A stretch of 64,000 bases of DNA from assembly GCF_000296465.1 (NCBI RefSeq), contig NZ_JH815203.1:1-64000 (forward strand), written 5' to 3'. Below are positions 36,768 through 44,206 of the stretch, one piece after another. Below the pieces are notes generated by a model. The model saw only the letters and a list, made by a program, of their open reading frames with translations. It was not told the DNA's origin and did not search any database. The stretch comes from Barnesiella intestinihominis YIT 11860. Lineage in GTDB: Bacteria > Bacteroidota > Bacteroidia > Bacteroidales > Barnesiellaceae. The translations under genes and the position numbers were made by a program. Position 1 is the stretch's first letter, and every line of letters starts with the position of its first letter.

Positions 36768-37374
36768 CGTATAATGTCTGTGACCTGTCTCCTCCCTAAA
36801 ATTAGATTAATGTCCAAAATCGTCGGTTTGTTGTCTTAATTTATCCATTCTATAAATCATCGTCATTACTTTTATCCCAAAATTTAAAGGCTCTTCTAAA
36901 TGAAAAGCCTATTATAAATTTATAAAATATTCATATAATATAGAAAACTGTACTCCCAACACCACTTTTTGCATCGAAATGTACATTATTTCTCGCTTTC
37001 TAACCCTGCTTTTAAACGTATCTCCAACTTCCATTTAATAGTTGCTCAAGCATTATCTAAACACAGACCTAGCGCCGTAATTTTACATTTATCTTTCCAT
37101 ACAAGTCTTTTTTGACTTTTTGTGAAGTATTCTTACAAAAAAGAGAATACAATAGAGCCTATCGACCTCTCAAAACATAACCGATATTAAGAGGATCTAA
37201 TCCCAATTAAATACGAATTAAACAGATGTTATCTCAAAATTAAATTGAATTTAGACCTTGTGTTTGCTTCATTTTCTTGCCCCTACAAAGAAAAATGAAA
37301 ACAAAACCGCCCAACTTGAAATACATCGAGTTCGGGCGGCTTCTATAAAACAAGCTCCCCTCCGGGGAAATCGA
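36768..37374. other. A/T-rich gene-free stretch between tRNA-Lys and the PUL
   Basis: About 600 bases have no convincing open frame, integrase relic or RNA gene. A weak 7-bp inverted repeat (GTATTCT at 37127-37133, AGAATAC at 37144-37150) and the terminator of the last PUL gene (37302-37341) are the only structures seen. Confidence 0.6.
37302..37341 (-). terminator. terminator of the minus-strand PUL operon
   Basis: On the minus strand GCCGCCCGAACTCG pairs, with a mismatch and wobble, with CAAGTTGGGCGG, followed by TTTTGTTTTC. It lies about 35 bases after the stop at 37375. Confidence 0.65.
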
Positions 37375-38958
37375 TTAATGCAACATCATTTTTTGTACTT
37401 TCTTGCTTACACCGTCAGTCAACACAAAGATTACGCAATGAGCGTCGATGTCTTGTTTATTGACCGTCATCATGCCAGCGCCATTTCCGGCGTAAACCGC
37501 ACGACCCAACATATCTACCACGGTCAACGTGAAGTTGCGGTCGGCCGTATTCATGACAGAGATTTGGTCGCCATTGGCCACAATCACGAAGTCCGATTCA
37601 TCGGCTGCAACCGACGAGATAGCCGACGGGTCGGTAGCGCCGTATTCATAGGCACCGATGTCTCTCGTGCCCACAACGGCCAAGCCACGAATGTCGGTAG
37701 TGGGGACAAGGTCGACATATTCGCCTGTGGCATAACCGGCGTTCACAGCACTGCTGTTCTCGGCGGTCAACGCCAAGTAGGGTACGAAGTTGTCGGTAGA
37801 CAATACGGTAGACAAAGCCACATTCGATAGCGGGTAGGTAGCCAAAGTCTCTACCGTGTTGTTGTACTGGGCTTTTCCACTGTTGAAGCACTCGTCGTCG
37901 ATAGCGTCATTAACACCCTGCTCAGCGCCTACGATAATGTTGTTGTAACCTTCGATAGGAGTGCGCAAATTGGCTACCGTGTAGCTGGGATCGCCAAAAA
38001 TACCGGCTCCGTTGGCAAAGATCAGGTTGTTGAGCATCACAAGCTCACCTTTATAAATATCGCCGATACGCAATGCGCCATCGTTGTCGTAGAAGGTGTT
38101 GTTGATCACATATATCGTCGCATCGGCAGATTCTGTCACATCGATAGCTCCTTGATTGGAAACAGAACTCTCTATATCGGGAGTATAGACGGCTTCGGAG
38201 GTATTGCCTACAAAGGTACAATTGACAACCTTTACACTTTCCACATTGGAGTATCCCACAGCTGCATCGGAAGTCGAAATCGCTGTTCCCGCTCCCGGCA
38301 CATCATTGCGATAGAAAGTACAGTTTTCTACCAGCAGCGACCCAGCATCGCCATTGTTTACACCGGCTTGTATAAGGGCGGCACCCGTACCATAATTACT
38401 GTACACATAGTTGCCGTCGAAATAGGAGTTGCGCACGGTCACATCTTTGGCGCGAGCGCATATACCCGAACCTCCTGAGCCCGACTCGTTGTCGATAAAC
38501 TGGCAGCTGTCTACCACCAACGTATTACCGGCAAAGTAAAGGCCTCCGGCCGGTTGATAAGTAACTTGGCGACCATTGAGGAAAGTAAGGCCTTTTACCG
38601 TAAGGTTGCAACCGGTCGCGGCACGCATAATACGAGCGCCCTCACCGCCGTCCTTACCAGCTTGTAAAGCGGCGCGAAGCGTCGTATTTTCCCCAATAAT
38701 AGTTACGTTTTTGTTCTCACCGAAATCCAATTGGCCGCCCGTATCGAAAGTAGTATTGGCTTCCAAATAGATAATGGTCTCTTCGTTCTCTTTTACACTG
38801 GCTACCGCATATTGCAAGGTTTTATAAGCGGTTTCCCACGAAGCGCCGTTGTAACTGTCGTTACCCGTCGAGGCGCTCACATAGATTTCTGTGGCCGCAA
38901 AGGCGTTCATACCGAAACAGCCGGCCAACAATCCTACAAATAATACTTTTTTGTTCAT
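37375..38958 (-). CDS. parallel beta-helix surface protein, choice-of-anchor-Q type
   Basis: This 527-aa protein has the signal peptide MNKKVLFVGLLAGCFGMNAFA. Then come IYVSASTGNDSYNGASWETAYKTLQYAV (the common opening of this class) and repeated beta-helix coils rich in N and V (VKVVNCTFVGNTSEAVY, IYVINNTFYDNDGALRI). The DIGAYEYG block follows near residue 435, then a C-terminal domain of about 80 residues resembling type-9 sorting signals (FTLTVVDMLGRAVYAG). Beta-helices of this kind bind or cut polysaccharides, but no catalytic site is recognised. It is the last gene of a five-gene operon and a paralogue of the gene just upstream. Confidence 0.88.
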   Translation of the reverse strand: MNKKVLFVGLLAGCFGMNAFAATEIYVSASTGNDSYNGASWETAYKTLQYAVASVKENEETIIYLEANTTFDTGGQLDFGENKNVTIIGENTTLRAALQAGKDGGEGARIMRAATGCNLTVKGLTFLNGRQVTYQPAGGLYFAGNTLVVDSCQFIDNESGSGGSGICARAKDVTVRNSYFDGNYVYSNYGTGAALIQAGVNNGDAGSLLVENCTFYRNDVPGAGTAISTSDAAVGYSNVESVKVVNCTFVGNTSEAVYTPDIESSVSNQGAIDVTESADATIYVINNTFYDNDGALRIGDIYKGELVMLNNLIFANGAGIFGDPSYTVANLRTPIEGYNNIIVGAEQGVNDAIDDECFNSGKAQYNNTVETLATYPLSNVALSTVLSTDNFVPYLALTAENSSAVNAGYATGEYVDLVPTTDIRGLAVVGTRDIGAYEYGATDPSAISSVAADESDFVIVANGDQISVMNTADRNFTLTVVDMLGRAVYAGNGAGMMTVNKQDIDAHCVIFVLTDGVSKKVQKMMLH

Positions 38959-38981
38959 ACGTTTTAATTGTTATCTTTGAT

Positions 38982-40604
38982 TTATAAAATTACTTTTTTG
39001 GTGATTTGCGAAGTTCCGTTATTAGCTACGACCAACAACACGCCGTGCGGAAGGGCGCTCCCGTCGATGACAGCCGTTTGTTGCACCTTCATGGCAGCTA
39101 CCTGGCGGCCGTCGATTTGTACCAAACGTACCTCGAAGGCGGCATCGGTATGATTCTCGACAACCACGTTACCGGCCTGTACATAGACCGTGAGTTCATC
39201 GCTCAATTCGTTACCTGCTATACCGGTGGGATCGTCGTCATCGACATACTCATACGCACCTATATCGACATAACCGTCTTCACGGGTAGTGCCCACGACG
39301 TCGAACTCGGGCACGATGTTCTCCTCGGCAACCAAATATTCGTTGGCACCGGCATTCACAAGCGGGCTCGTTTTTTCCATGGCCAGATAGGGCACGAAGT
39401 TATCGTCGCTCAACTCTGCGACCAATCCAGCCGAAGACAACATAGCGGTCAAGTTGTCGATATCCTCGACAACAGGGTCACCAATATTGGCCACACGGGC
39501 GGTCGACAACACGTTGCCGTTCTCACCATCGGCCAATTCGGATACAAAGCCATGAGGTTCCAGCACCACGCAGTAATTGTTTTGGCAAACGATGGTACGG
39601 CCAGTAGCGGCGGGGGTGATCACAGCACTGCGCAAGCCCACGACCACGTTGTTGACAAAGTGCAAAGCGTTGTCGCCAGTCTCGGCGATATTGACCGCCG
39701 AGGTTCTGCGATACACATCTTTCATCATATCGGCTCCGCTCTCGGTTTCGTCTGTTTCCTCTCTCAAATCAAAATAGAAAGTATTGTTGGCCACCGCAAC
39801 CGTATTGGAGGAGCCTTTTATCAAAATATTGGGCACCGATCCCGAAGGAACTCCCGTTGTCGTATTGTTATAGAAGGTGTTGTTGACCAAGCGGGCCTTC
39901 ACATTCGAACCGTTGTCAAAGCCAATGGCCGTAGCGCCATTATTCGAATTGACGGCATTATTGTGAAAAGTGGAGTTTTCTACGACAAAGTTCCCGTCCT
40001 TCCCTTGGAAACGGATAACGGCACCGCTCATCGTAGAGGAATACTTGCCGGCCTGATTGTTCTTGAACACACTATTGGTAATGATCACATTCATGGCGTT
40101 GGTTCCGGTAGCGATAGCAGCTCCGCCCTCGGCTCCCTCGGTCAAAGTGTTGCTGTCAAAGACACAGCTATCGATTACCAACTCGGAAGCGGCACCGGAA
40201 TTTCCTGCAAAGTAGAGCACACCGCCCATGCTCGAATAGTTCTTCACCCCGGTGAAAGTGATGCCTTTCAACACCAACCGGGCTGCCTCGGTGCGCAATA
40301 TACGTTGCGCCGCATTGGCATTGATCGTGGTGTTCTCGCCGATGATGGTCAGGTCGATCCGGTTTGTATTGGTATTCATGTTGTTCTCCGAGAAGACATG
40401 CCCCGGTTTCAAATAAATGGTCACAGGCTCATCAGCCGTCACATTGTTTATAGCTGTCCCAATCTTGGTATATACAGCATCTACGGTCATACCCTCGGGA
40501 TTATTCCCGTCGGGCTCCACATAATACACTTTATCCGCATGGACGGACAAACTGCATACGGCAGCCACGAGGGCCGCCCTTACAAGCGTAATCGGTTTTT
40601 TCAT
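38982..40604 (-). CDS. parallel beta-helix surface protein, paralogue
   Basis: This 540-aa protein has the same architecture as its downstream neighbour: the signal peptide MKKPITLVRAALVAAVCSLSVHA, beta-helix coils with NNTFY-type turns (VENSTFHNNAVNSNNGATAIGF, ARLVNNTFYNNTTTG), the late block DIGAYEYV, and a C-terminal sorting-like domain (FEVRLVQIDGRQVAAM ... LLVVANNGTSQITKKVIL). It is probably exposed at the surface and handles or binds the PUL glycan. No catalytic residues are assigned. It lies 31 bases after the GH16 gene and 23 bases before its paralogue. Confidence 0.88.
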   Translation of the reverse strand: MKKPITLVRAALVAAVCSLSVHADKVYYVEPDGNNPEGMTVDAVYTKIGTAINNVTADEPVTIYLKPGHVFSENNMNTNTNRIDLTIIGENTTINANAAQRILRTEAARLVLKGITFTGVKNYSSMGGVLYFAGNSGAASELVIDSCVFDSNTLTEGAEGGAAIATGTNAMNVIITNSVFKNNQAGKYSSTMSGAVIRFQGKDGNFVVENSTFHNNAVNSNNGATAIGFDNGSNVKARLVNNTFYNNTTTGVPSGSVPNILIKGSSNTVAVANNTFYFDLREETDETESGADMMKDVYRRTSAVNIAETGDNALHFVNNVVVGLRSAVITPAATGRTIVCQNNYCVVLEPHGFVSELADGENGNVLSTARVANIGDPVVEDIDNLTAMLSSAGLVAELSDDNFVPYLAMEKTSPLVNAGANEYLVAEENIVPEFDVVGTTREDGYVDIGAYEYVDDDDPTGIAGNELSDELTVYVQAGNVVVENHTDAAFEVRLVQIDGRQVAAMKVQQTAVIDGSALPHGVLLVVANNGTSQITKKVIL

Positions 40605-40635
40605 GATTTCAAATTTTAGTTCGTATTATTCAGGT

Positions 40636-41907
40636 TTATTGATATATCCTCACATAGTCGATCACATACTCCAAGGGAAGAGCCGTCACGTCGATTCCTT
40701 CACGACCGCCCCAACCTCCGCCAAAGGCGAAATTGAGCAACAAATAGAAATCTTTGGTATAAGGCCAGTTGGTATTGGAATAGGTTCTTCCACGCAAAAC
40801 GGTGGCTTGCAGCTCCCCGTCGATGAACCAAAGCAACCGATCGGGGTGCCACTCAAAGGAATAGACATGCCAATCCTCGGGGTTCTCGATGGGAGCGCTG
40901 TTAGCGTAGCGGTTGGGCTGGTTGTTGCTATTGAAGTCGGCGCAGTGAGCCGTGAAGTAGATGTTGTTGGGGTCATATCCCACATGCTCAATGATGTCGA
41001 TTTCGCCACAAGCGGGCCAGTCGCTACGGTCTTGCGGGAACATCCAGATAGCGGGCCACGAGCCCAAGCACACCGGAAGTTTGGCACGCACCTCCACCCG
41101 GCCATAGGTAAAGGCGAATTTCCCTTTGGTCACGACGCTGGCCGAGGTAATGGGAATAATCGTATCGGCGCGATAACCATGCGACCCACTCCACTGCTGC
41201 TCATACAACGCGTCTTCTATCAAGGCGCTGTCGTTGCGGCACACGATGTGCAGACAGCCGTCGGCCATATAGGCATTTTCTTCACGAGCCACCGTATAAT
41301 ATTGATCCTCGCCGTTGCGCACATAGCCTTCTTCATAACCCCATTTGCTGTCGTCGAGCAAACCGGTGCCGTCGAACTCGTCGGAGAAAACCAGTTTGGT
41401 AAAGCGCTCGGGAATCGCCACGGCTTTCAACGTGCCGTCGTTATCGCACTCCAAGCTCCATTGTGTGCCGTCGTCCGATTTCAGCAACAAAGCATTCTCT
41501 GCCGACAAAGCGTAGGGCACTGTGCCCAACTCTTGAGTGGAGGTAAATACCGCCTCGCCGCTACCGGCCAGTTCGATCTCGGTCTCGATAGAGACTTTGC
41601 CCCACCAGTCGACCGCACCGAAAGAACCTTCGATAGGTGTACCCTCGCCCACTTGCAGGCGCACCAAACCGTTGGCGTCGCTCGTGGCCGTGTGGGTCTC
41701 GCTGTACAGGGTGACCGGTTGGGCACCGGAGCGTGTCGACAGCGTGCGCTGAATGTAGAACCGCACAGTCAATTCTTGGTCGGCCACGGGATTGCCCTGC
41801 TCATCGCGCACAACCGTTTGATAGGGAATGCCCTTTATAGTTTGGGCACACAACTCGACCACAGGAAACAGAGCCATGGTCAATATGATTAATAGGATCT
41901 TTTTCAT
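40636..41907 (-). CDS. GH16 endo-beta-glucanase (laminarinase-like) with an N-terminal accessory domain
   Basis: This 423-aa secreted enzyme has signal peptide MKKILLIILTMALFPVVELCAQ. Residues about 22-165 form a domain shared with the 164-aa protein two genes upstream (GIPYQTVVRDEQGNPVADQEL, VGEG, LGTVPYALSAENA). Residues about 170-423 are a GH16 catalytic domain with the motif GEIDIIEHVG near residue 305 (two catalytic Glu and the assisting Asp present) and the closing FGGGWGGREGIDV ... YVIDYVRIY. This bulge-type motif is usual for laminarinases. It probably cuts beta-1,3-glucan outside the cell; specificity is inferred. Confidence 0.93.
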   Translation of the reverse strand: MKKILLIILTMALFPVVELCAQTIKGIPYQTVVRDEQGNPVADQELTVRFYIQRTLSTRSGAQPVTLYSETHTATSDANGLVRLQVGEGTPIEGSFGAVDWWGKVSIETEIELAGSGEAVFTSTQELGTVPYALSAENALLLKSDDGTQWSLECDNDGTLKAVAIPERFTKLVFSDEFDGTGLLDDSKWGYEEGYVRNGEDQYYTVAREENAYMADGCLHIVCRNDSALIEDALYEQQWSGSHGYRADTIIPITSASVVTKGKFAFTYGRVEVRAKLPVCLGSWPAIWMFPQDRSDWPACGEIDIIEHVGYDPNNIYFTAHCADFNSNNQPNRYANSAPIENPEDWHVYSFEWHPDRLLWFIDGELQATVLRGRTYSNTNWPYTKDFYLLLNFAFGGGWGGREGIDVTALPLEYVIDYVRIYQ

Positions 41908-41914
41908 CTGTCAC

Positions 41915-42373
41915 TTATTTTTTAATAATCAAAACCGAACGGCTACCGACCTCGTTCGTAATCTTCAACACATACTCCCCTGTCGTCTTATCGGAGAAAT
42001 CAATCACGGCTTGTGTATCGGCCAACTCGCCCAAACCGAGCAAACGCCCCTGCATGTCGTATAACCACCACGAAGTGGCACGGCTCCCCGAAATCGAGAG
42101 ATACAACTCGTCGACTACGGGATTGGGGCCGGCAGTAAAGGTGAGGTTATCGCCCTTGATATTCAGGATACCCGAGGTCGATATGGCTATAGGTTGATTG
42201 AATCCTTGCGAGAAACGCACGACATTGGAACGCATCACCGACTCGGTGAATACCTCGCCCAGCGTCCATGTCAACATGTCGGTACTACCGCCGGCACTCG
42301 ACACGACCGATTGAGCCACCGACTTTCCGCACAAAGCCGACGCTATACATAATAATAGGATTGCCTTTTTCAT
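41915..42373 (-). CDS. small secreted protein with type-9 sorting domain
   Basis: This 152-aa protein has signal peptide MKKAILLLCIASALCGKSVAQ. A short N-terminal part (SVVSSAGGSTDMLTWTLGEVFTESV ... FSQGFNQP) is a pattern common in small Bacteroidota secreted proteins. The C-terminal half is a type-A sorting domain (FTAGPNPVVDELYLSISG ... WWLYDMQGRLLGLGEL ... GEYVLKITN). With so little else in it, it may be an anchor or partner for other surface proteins of the operon. It starts 12 bases downstream of the 164-aa gene. Confidence 0.85.
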   Translation of the reverse strand: MKKAILLLCIASALCGKSVAQSVVSSAGGSTDMLTWTLGEVFTESVMRSNVVRFSQGFNQPIAISTSGILNIKGDNLTFTAGPNPVVDELYLSISGSRATSWWLYDMQGRLLGLGELADTQAVIDFSDKTTGEYVLKITNEVGSRSVLIIKK

Positions 42374-42385
42374 AAAACCGCTGTT

Positions 42386-42880
42386 TTATTCTGTTACGGC
42401 TTCGGCCGAAACCGTTCCGTCGTTACTTACTTTGATTTTCCACAATTTCCCATCGGGCGATTTCACATGCACGTTGTCGGCGGTTACCGCACATTTGGCA
42501 TACGGCACACTCAGCAACTGCTGGGATCCCAGCGATTCGTAACCGGTACCCCGGTTGACCAGCGTCTCGAAGAAATAAACGCCTTCGCTCCAATCGACAT
42601 CGACAAACAAAGTTTCGCGCGAGGTGTTCACACCCTCGCCCACTTTCAAGGTGATAATTCCCGAAGCGTTGCTCGATGTAGTGTGGTCTTCTTCATAGAC
42701 TACCGTGCCATCGGCCGCGCCTTGGTGGATTCGCACTCTCACTTCGAGCGGTTTATTGGAAGCTATACTACCGTCGTCATTGCGGAGCACAGCCTGATAC
42801 TGAAACGAACCCGGCACCTGTGCCGACATTCCTATAATACAAAGGAAGGTGGATAAAACCGAAATAATTTTCTTTTTCAT
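42386..42880 (-). CDS. secreted stand-alone copy of the GH16 N-terminal domain
   Basis: This 164-aa protein has signal peptide MKKKIISVLSTFLCIIGMSAQ followed by a single domain matching residues about 25-165 of the GH16 protein two genes downstream (FQYQAVLRNDDGSIASNKPLEVRV, TLKVGEG, LLSVPYAKCAVTADNV, then DGKLWKIKVSNDGTVSAEAV). In Bacteroidota this module often precedes fibre-like or adhesin regions; here it ends there. Its role is unknown, perhaps binding or assembly. It is the first gene of the five-gene minus-strand operon, with a candidate HTCS operator 144 bases upstream. Confidence 0.85.
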   Translation of the reverse strand: MKKKIISVLSTFLCIIGMSAQVPGSFQYQAVLRNDDGSIASNKPLEVRVRIHQGAADGTVVYEEDHTTSSNASGIITLKVGEGVNTSRETLFVDVDWSEGVYFFETLVNRGTGYESLGSQQLLSVPYAKCAVTADNVHVKSPDGKLWKIKVSNDGTVSAEAVTE

Positions 42881-43204
42881 GAATAAAAATTTAAATTTAT
42901 AATTCTACTAACATAATGTATTTGTCACACACTTTTTAACATGACAAATATAAATTCAATTGCAACAACCGTTTTACAACGAATAAGACATTGTTTGAAG
43001 TTTTGCATTCGCAGTTGAAAAATTGTAGCGAAAATTTAGATTTATGTTGCAGCGAGGCTTTCGACCGCCTCAAACAGAGGTTTTCGCCCCGTTTTTCCGT
43101 TTCGCCCACAAGGCTCGCCGGGTCATCGTTTTTCGCCACAGCACCCCATGGAGTTAAGGGCAAACGGCGTTTCGGCAGCGAGCCCCCGGCAGGGCCTGTT
43201 CACG
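42881..43204. other. intergenic stretch upstream of the five-gene operon
   Basis: These 324 bases contain the candidate HTCS operator (43024-43048) and no supported gene. No clean TAnnTTTG element was found for the operon. Confidence 0.6.
43024..43048 (-). promoter_or_regulatory. candidate HTCS operator, copy 1
   Basis: Read toward the 164-aa gene, the 25-bp site runs from AACATAAAT to CGCTACA. It matches copy 2 at 20 of 25 positions and shares 16 invariant positions with copies 2 and 3. It lies 144 bases upstream of the start codon. Confidence 0.6.
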
Positions 43205-44041
43205 TCAGCGATACACCCTCACATAATCGATAATGTACTCTTGCGGGAGCGCGTCGAGGTCGACACCCTGACTTCCGCCCCAGCCTCCGCCGAAAGCGAA
43301 ATTGAGTATCAGATAAAACGGACGGTCGAACGGCCATGCCTCCCAGCCGTTTTCGTCTTTTGTTACCGAATAGGTTTCAACCCCGTCGAGATACCATGTG
43401 AGTTTATCCTCCCGCCATTCAAAACCATATACATGAAAATCGGTGGCCACCGTGGCGCAATCGACGGTATGGCATTTTTGATTGTTTTTGGTATGGTTGT
43501 ATTTTTCGGTATGTATGGCATAATGGACTTTGGGCAATTCATATCCTACATTCTCCATAATATCCATCTCACCGCTCTTGGGCCATTCGCCATAGGTATC
43601 GTCGGCGGGCATCATCCAAATAGCGGGCCAAGTGCCTATTCCATCGGGCAATTTGGCGCGCACCTCTACCCGGCAATATTTCCATTCGGCAAGACCCTTG
43701 GTGGTAATGCTGGCCGAGGTAATCGGGGCAACCGCCGTGCTGCGGGTCGTATCGACCGGCGTCTCCCACTGTTTGGCGAACAGTCCGTTCTCTATCACCG
43801 CACTGTCGCGACGAACCACGATGTGCAGATAGCCGTCCTGCCGATAACAGTTCTCGGGACGGGCTACCGTGTAATATTGTAATTCGCCGTTACGCACATA
43901 GCCTTCTTCGTAATTCCAGCGCAAGGAATCGGGGAGCCCGGTTCCCTCGAAATCATCTTCAAACACCAACTCATTTGTCGTACCACATGCCACCGAGAGC
44001 GCCAGCGGCAGGCTAGCTAAAAACAATTGCACTTTTTTCAT
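43205..44041 (-). CDS. GH16 endo-beta-glucanase lipoprotein (laminarinase-like)
   Basis: This enzyme of 278 aa starts at the ATG at 44041, which yields the lipoprotein signal MKKVQLFLASLPLALSVAC; an ATG at 44110 lies upstream of the -7 element. The single GH16 domain has GEMDIMENVG near residue 160 and ends FGGGWGGSQGVDL ... YIIDYVRVYR. It closely resembles the catalytic half of the other GH16 (shared RWNYEEGYVRNGELQYYTVARPEN block). It is probably anchored on the outer membrane to start glucan breakdown. It has its own promoter and candidate operator downstream of the HTCS gene. Confidence 0.93.
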   Translation of the reverse strand: MKKVQLFLASLPLALSVACGTTNELVFEDDFEGTGLPDSLRWNYEEGYVRNGELQYYTVARPENCYRQDGYLHIVVRRDSAVIENGLFAKQWETPVDTTRSTAVAPITSASITTKGLAEWKYCRVEVRAKLPDGIGTWPAIWMMPADDTYGEWPKSGEMDIMENVGYELPKVHYAIHTEKYNHTKNNQKCHTVDCATVATDFHVYGFEWREDKLTWYLDGVETYSVTKDENGWEAWPFDRPFYLILNFAFGGGWGGSQGVDLDALPQEYIIDYVRVYR

Positions 44042-44075
44042 GATAAATATCCATTCGTTATAAAGGTTTGTGTCG

Positions 44076-44083
44076 CAAAGATA
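44076..44083 (-). promoter_or_regulatory. promoter -7 element of the GH16 lipoprotein gene
   Basis: The minus strand TATCTTTG matches TAnnTTTG, 34 bases before the ATG. The operator copy lies 30 bases further upstream. A TTTG lies at 44108-44111, 24 nt away. Confidence 0.6.
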
Positions 44084-44113
44084 GAGACTATACGACGGCG
44101 GGATTTTCAAATA

Positions 44114-44138
44114 TGTAGCGCAGATTTCAATTTATGTA
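44114..44138 (-). promoter_or_regulatory. candidate HTCS operator, copy 2
   Basis: Read toward the GH16 gene, the 25-bp site runs from TACATAAAT to CGCTACA, with TACA repeated 21 bp apart. It sits 30 bases upstream of the -7 element. Confidence 0.65.
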
Positions 44139-44206
44139 TAAAGCACACCCCAACGCCGCCGGCTCGTCCCGACGGGGGATTTCACCGCCGTCTCCAAAAG
44201 ACAGGT

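Noticed and set aside
37127-37150. Short inverted repeat GTATTCT/AGAATAC as a terminator or RNA
   Set aside because: Only 7 bp in A/T-rich DNA with no gene close upstream; it could easily arise by chance.
36695-37374. Possible attachment-site or integrase relic after tRNA-Lys
   Set aside because: No repeat of the tRNA 3' end and no integrase-like frame could be found in the window.
37375-40604. Beta-helix genes as phage tail spikes or pectate lyases
   Set aside because: There are no phage genes nearby; the choice-of-anchor block and sorting-type tail fit PUL surface proteins, and no lyase active site is visible.
39006-40619. 537-codon plus-strand open frame opposite the second beta-helix gene
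   Set aside because: The minus-strand frame has a signal peptide, beta-helix repeats and a sorting domain; the plus frame is a G/C-driven shadow with His/Gly/Arg-rich, low-quality protein sequence.
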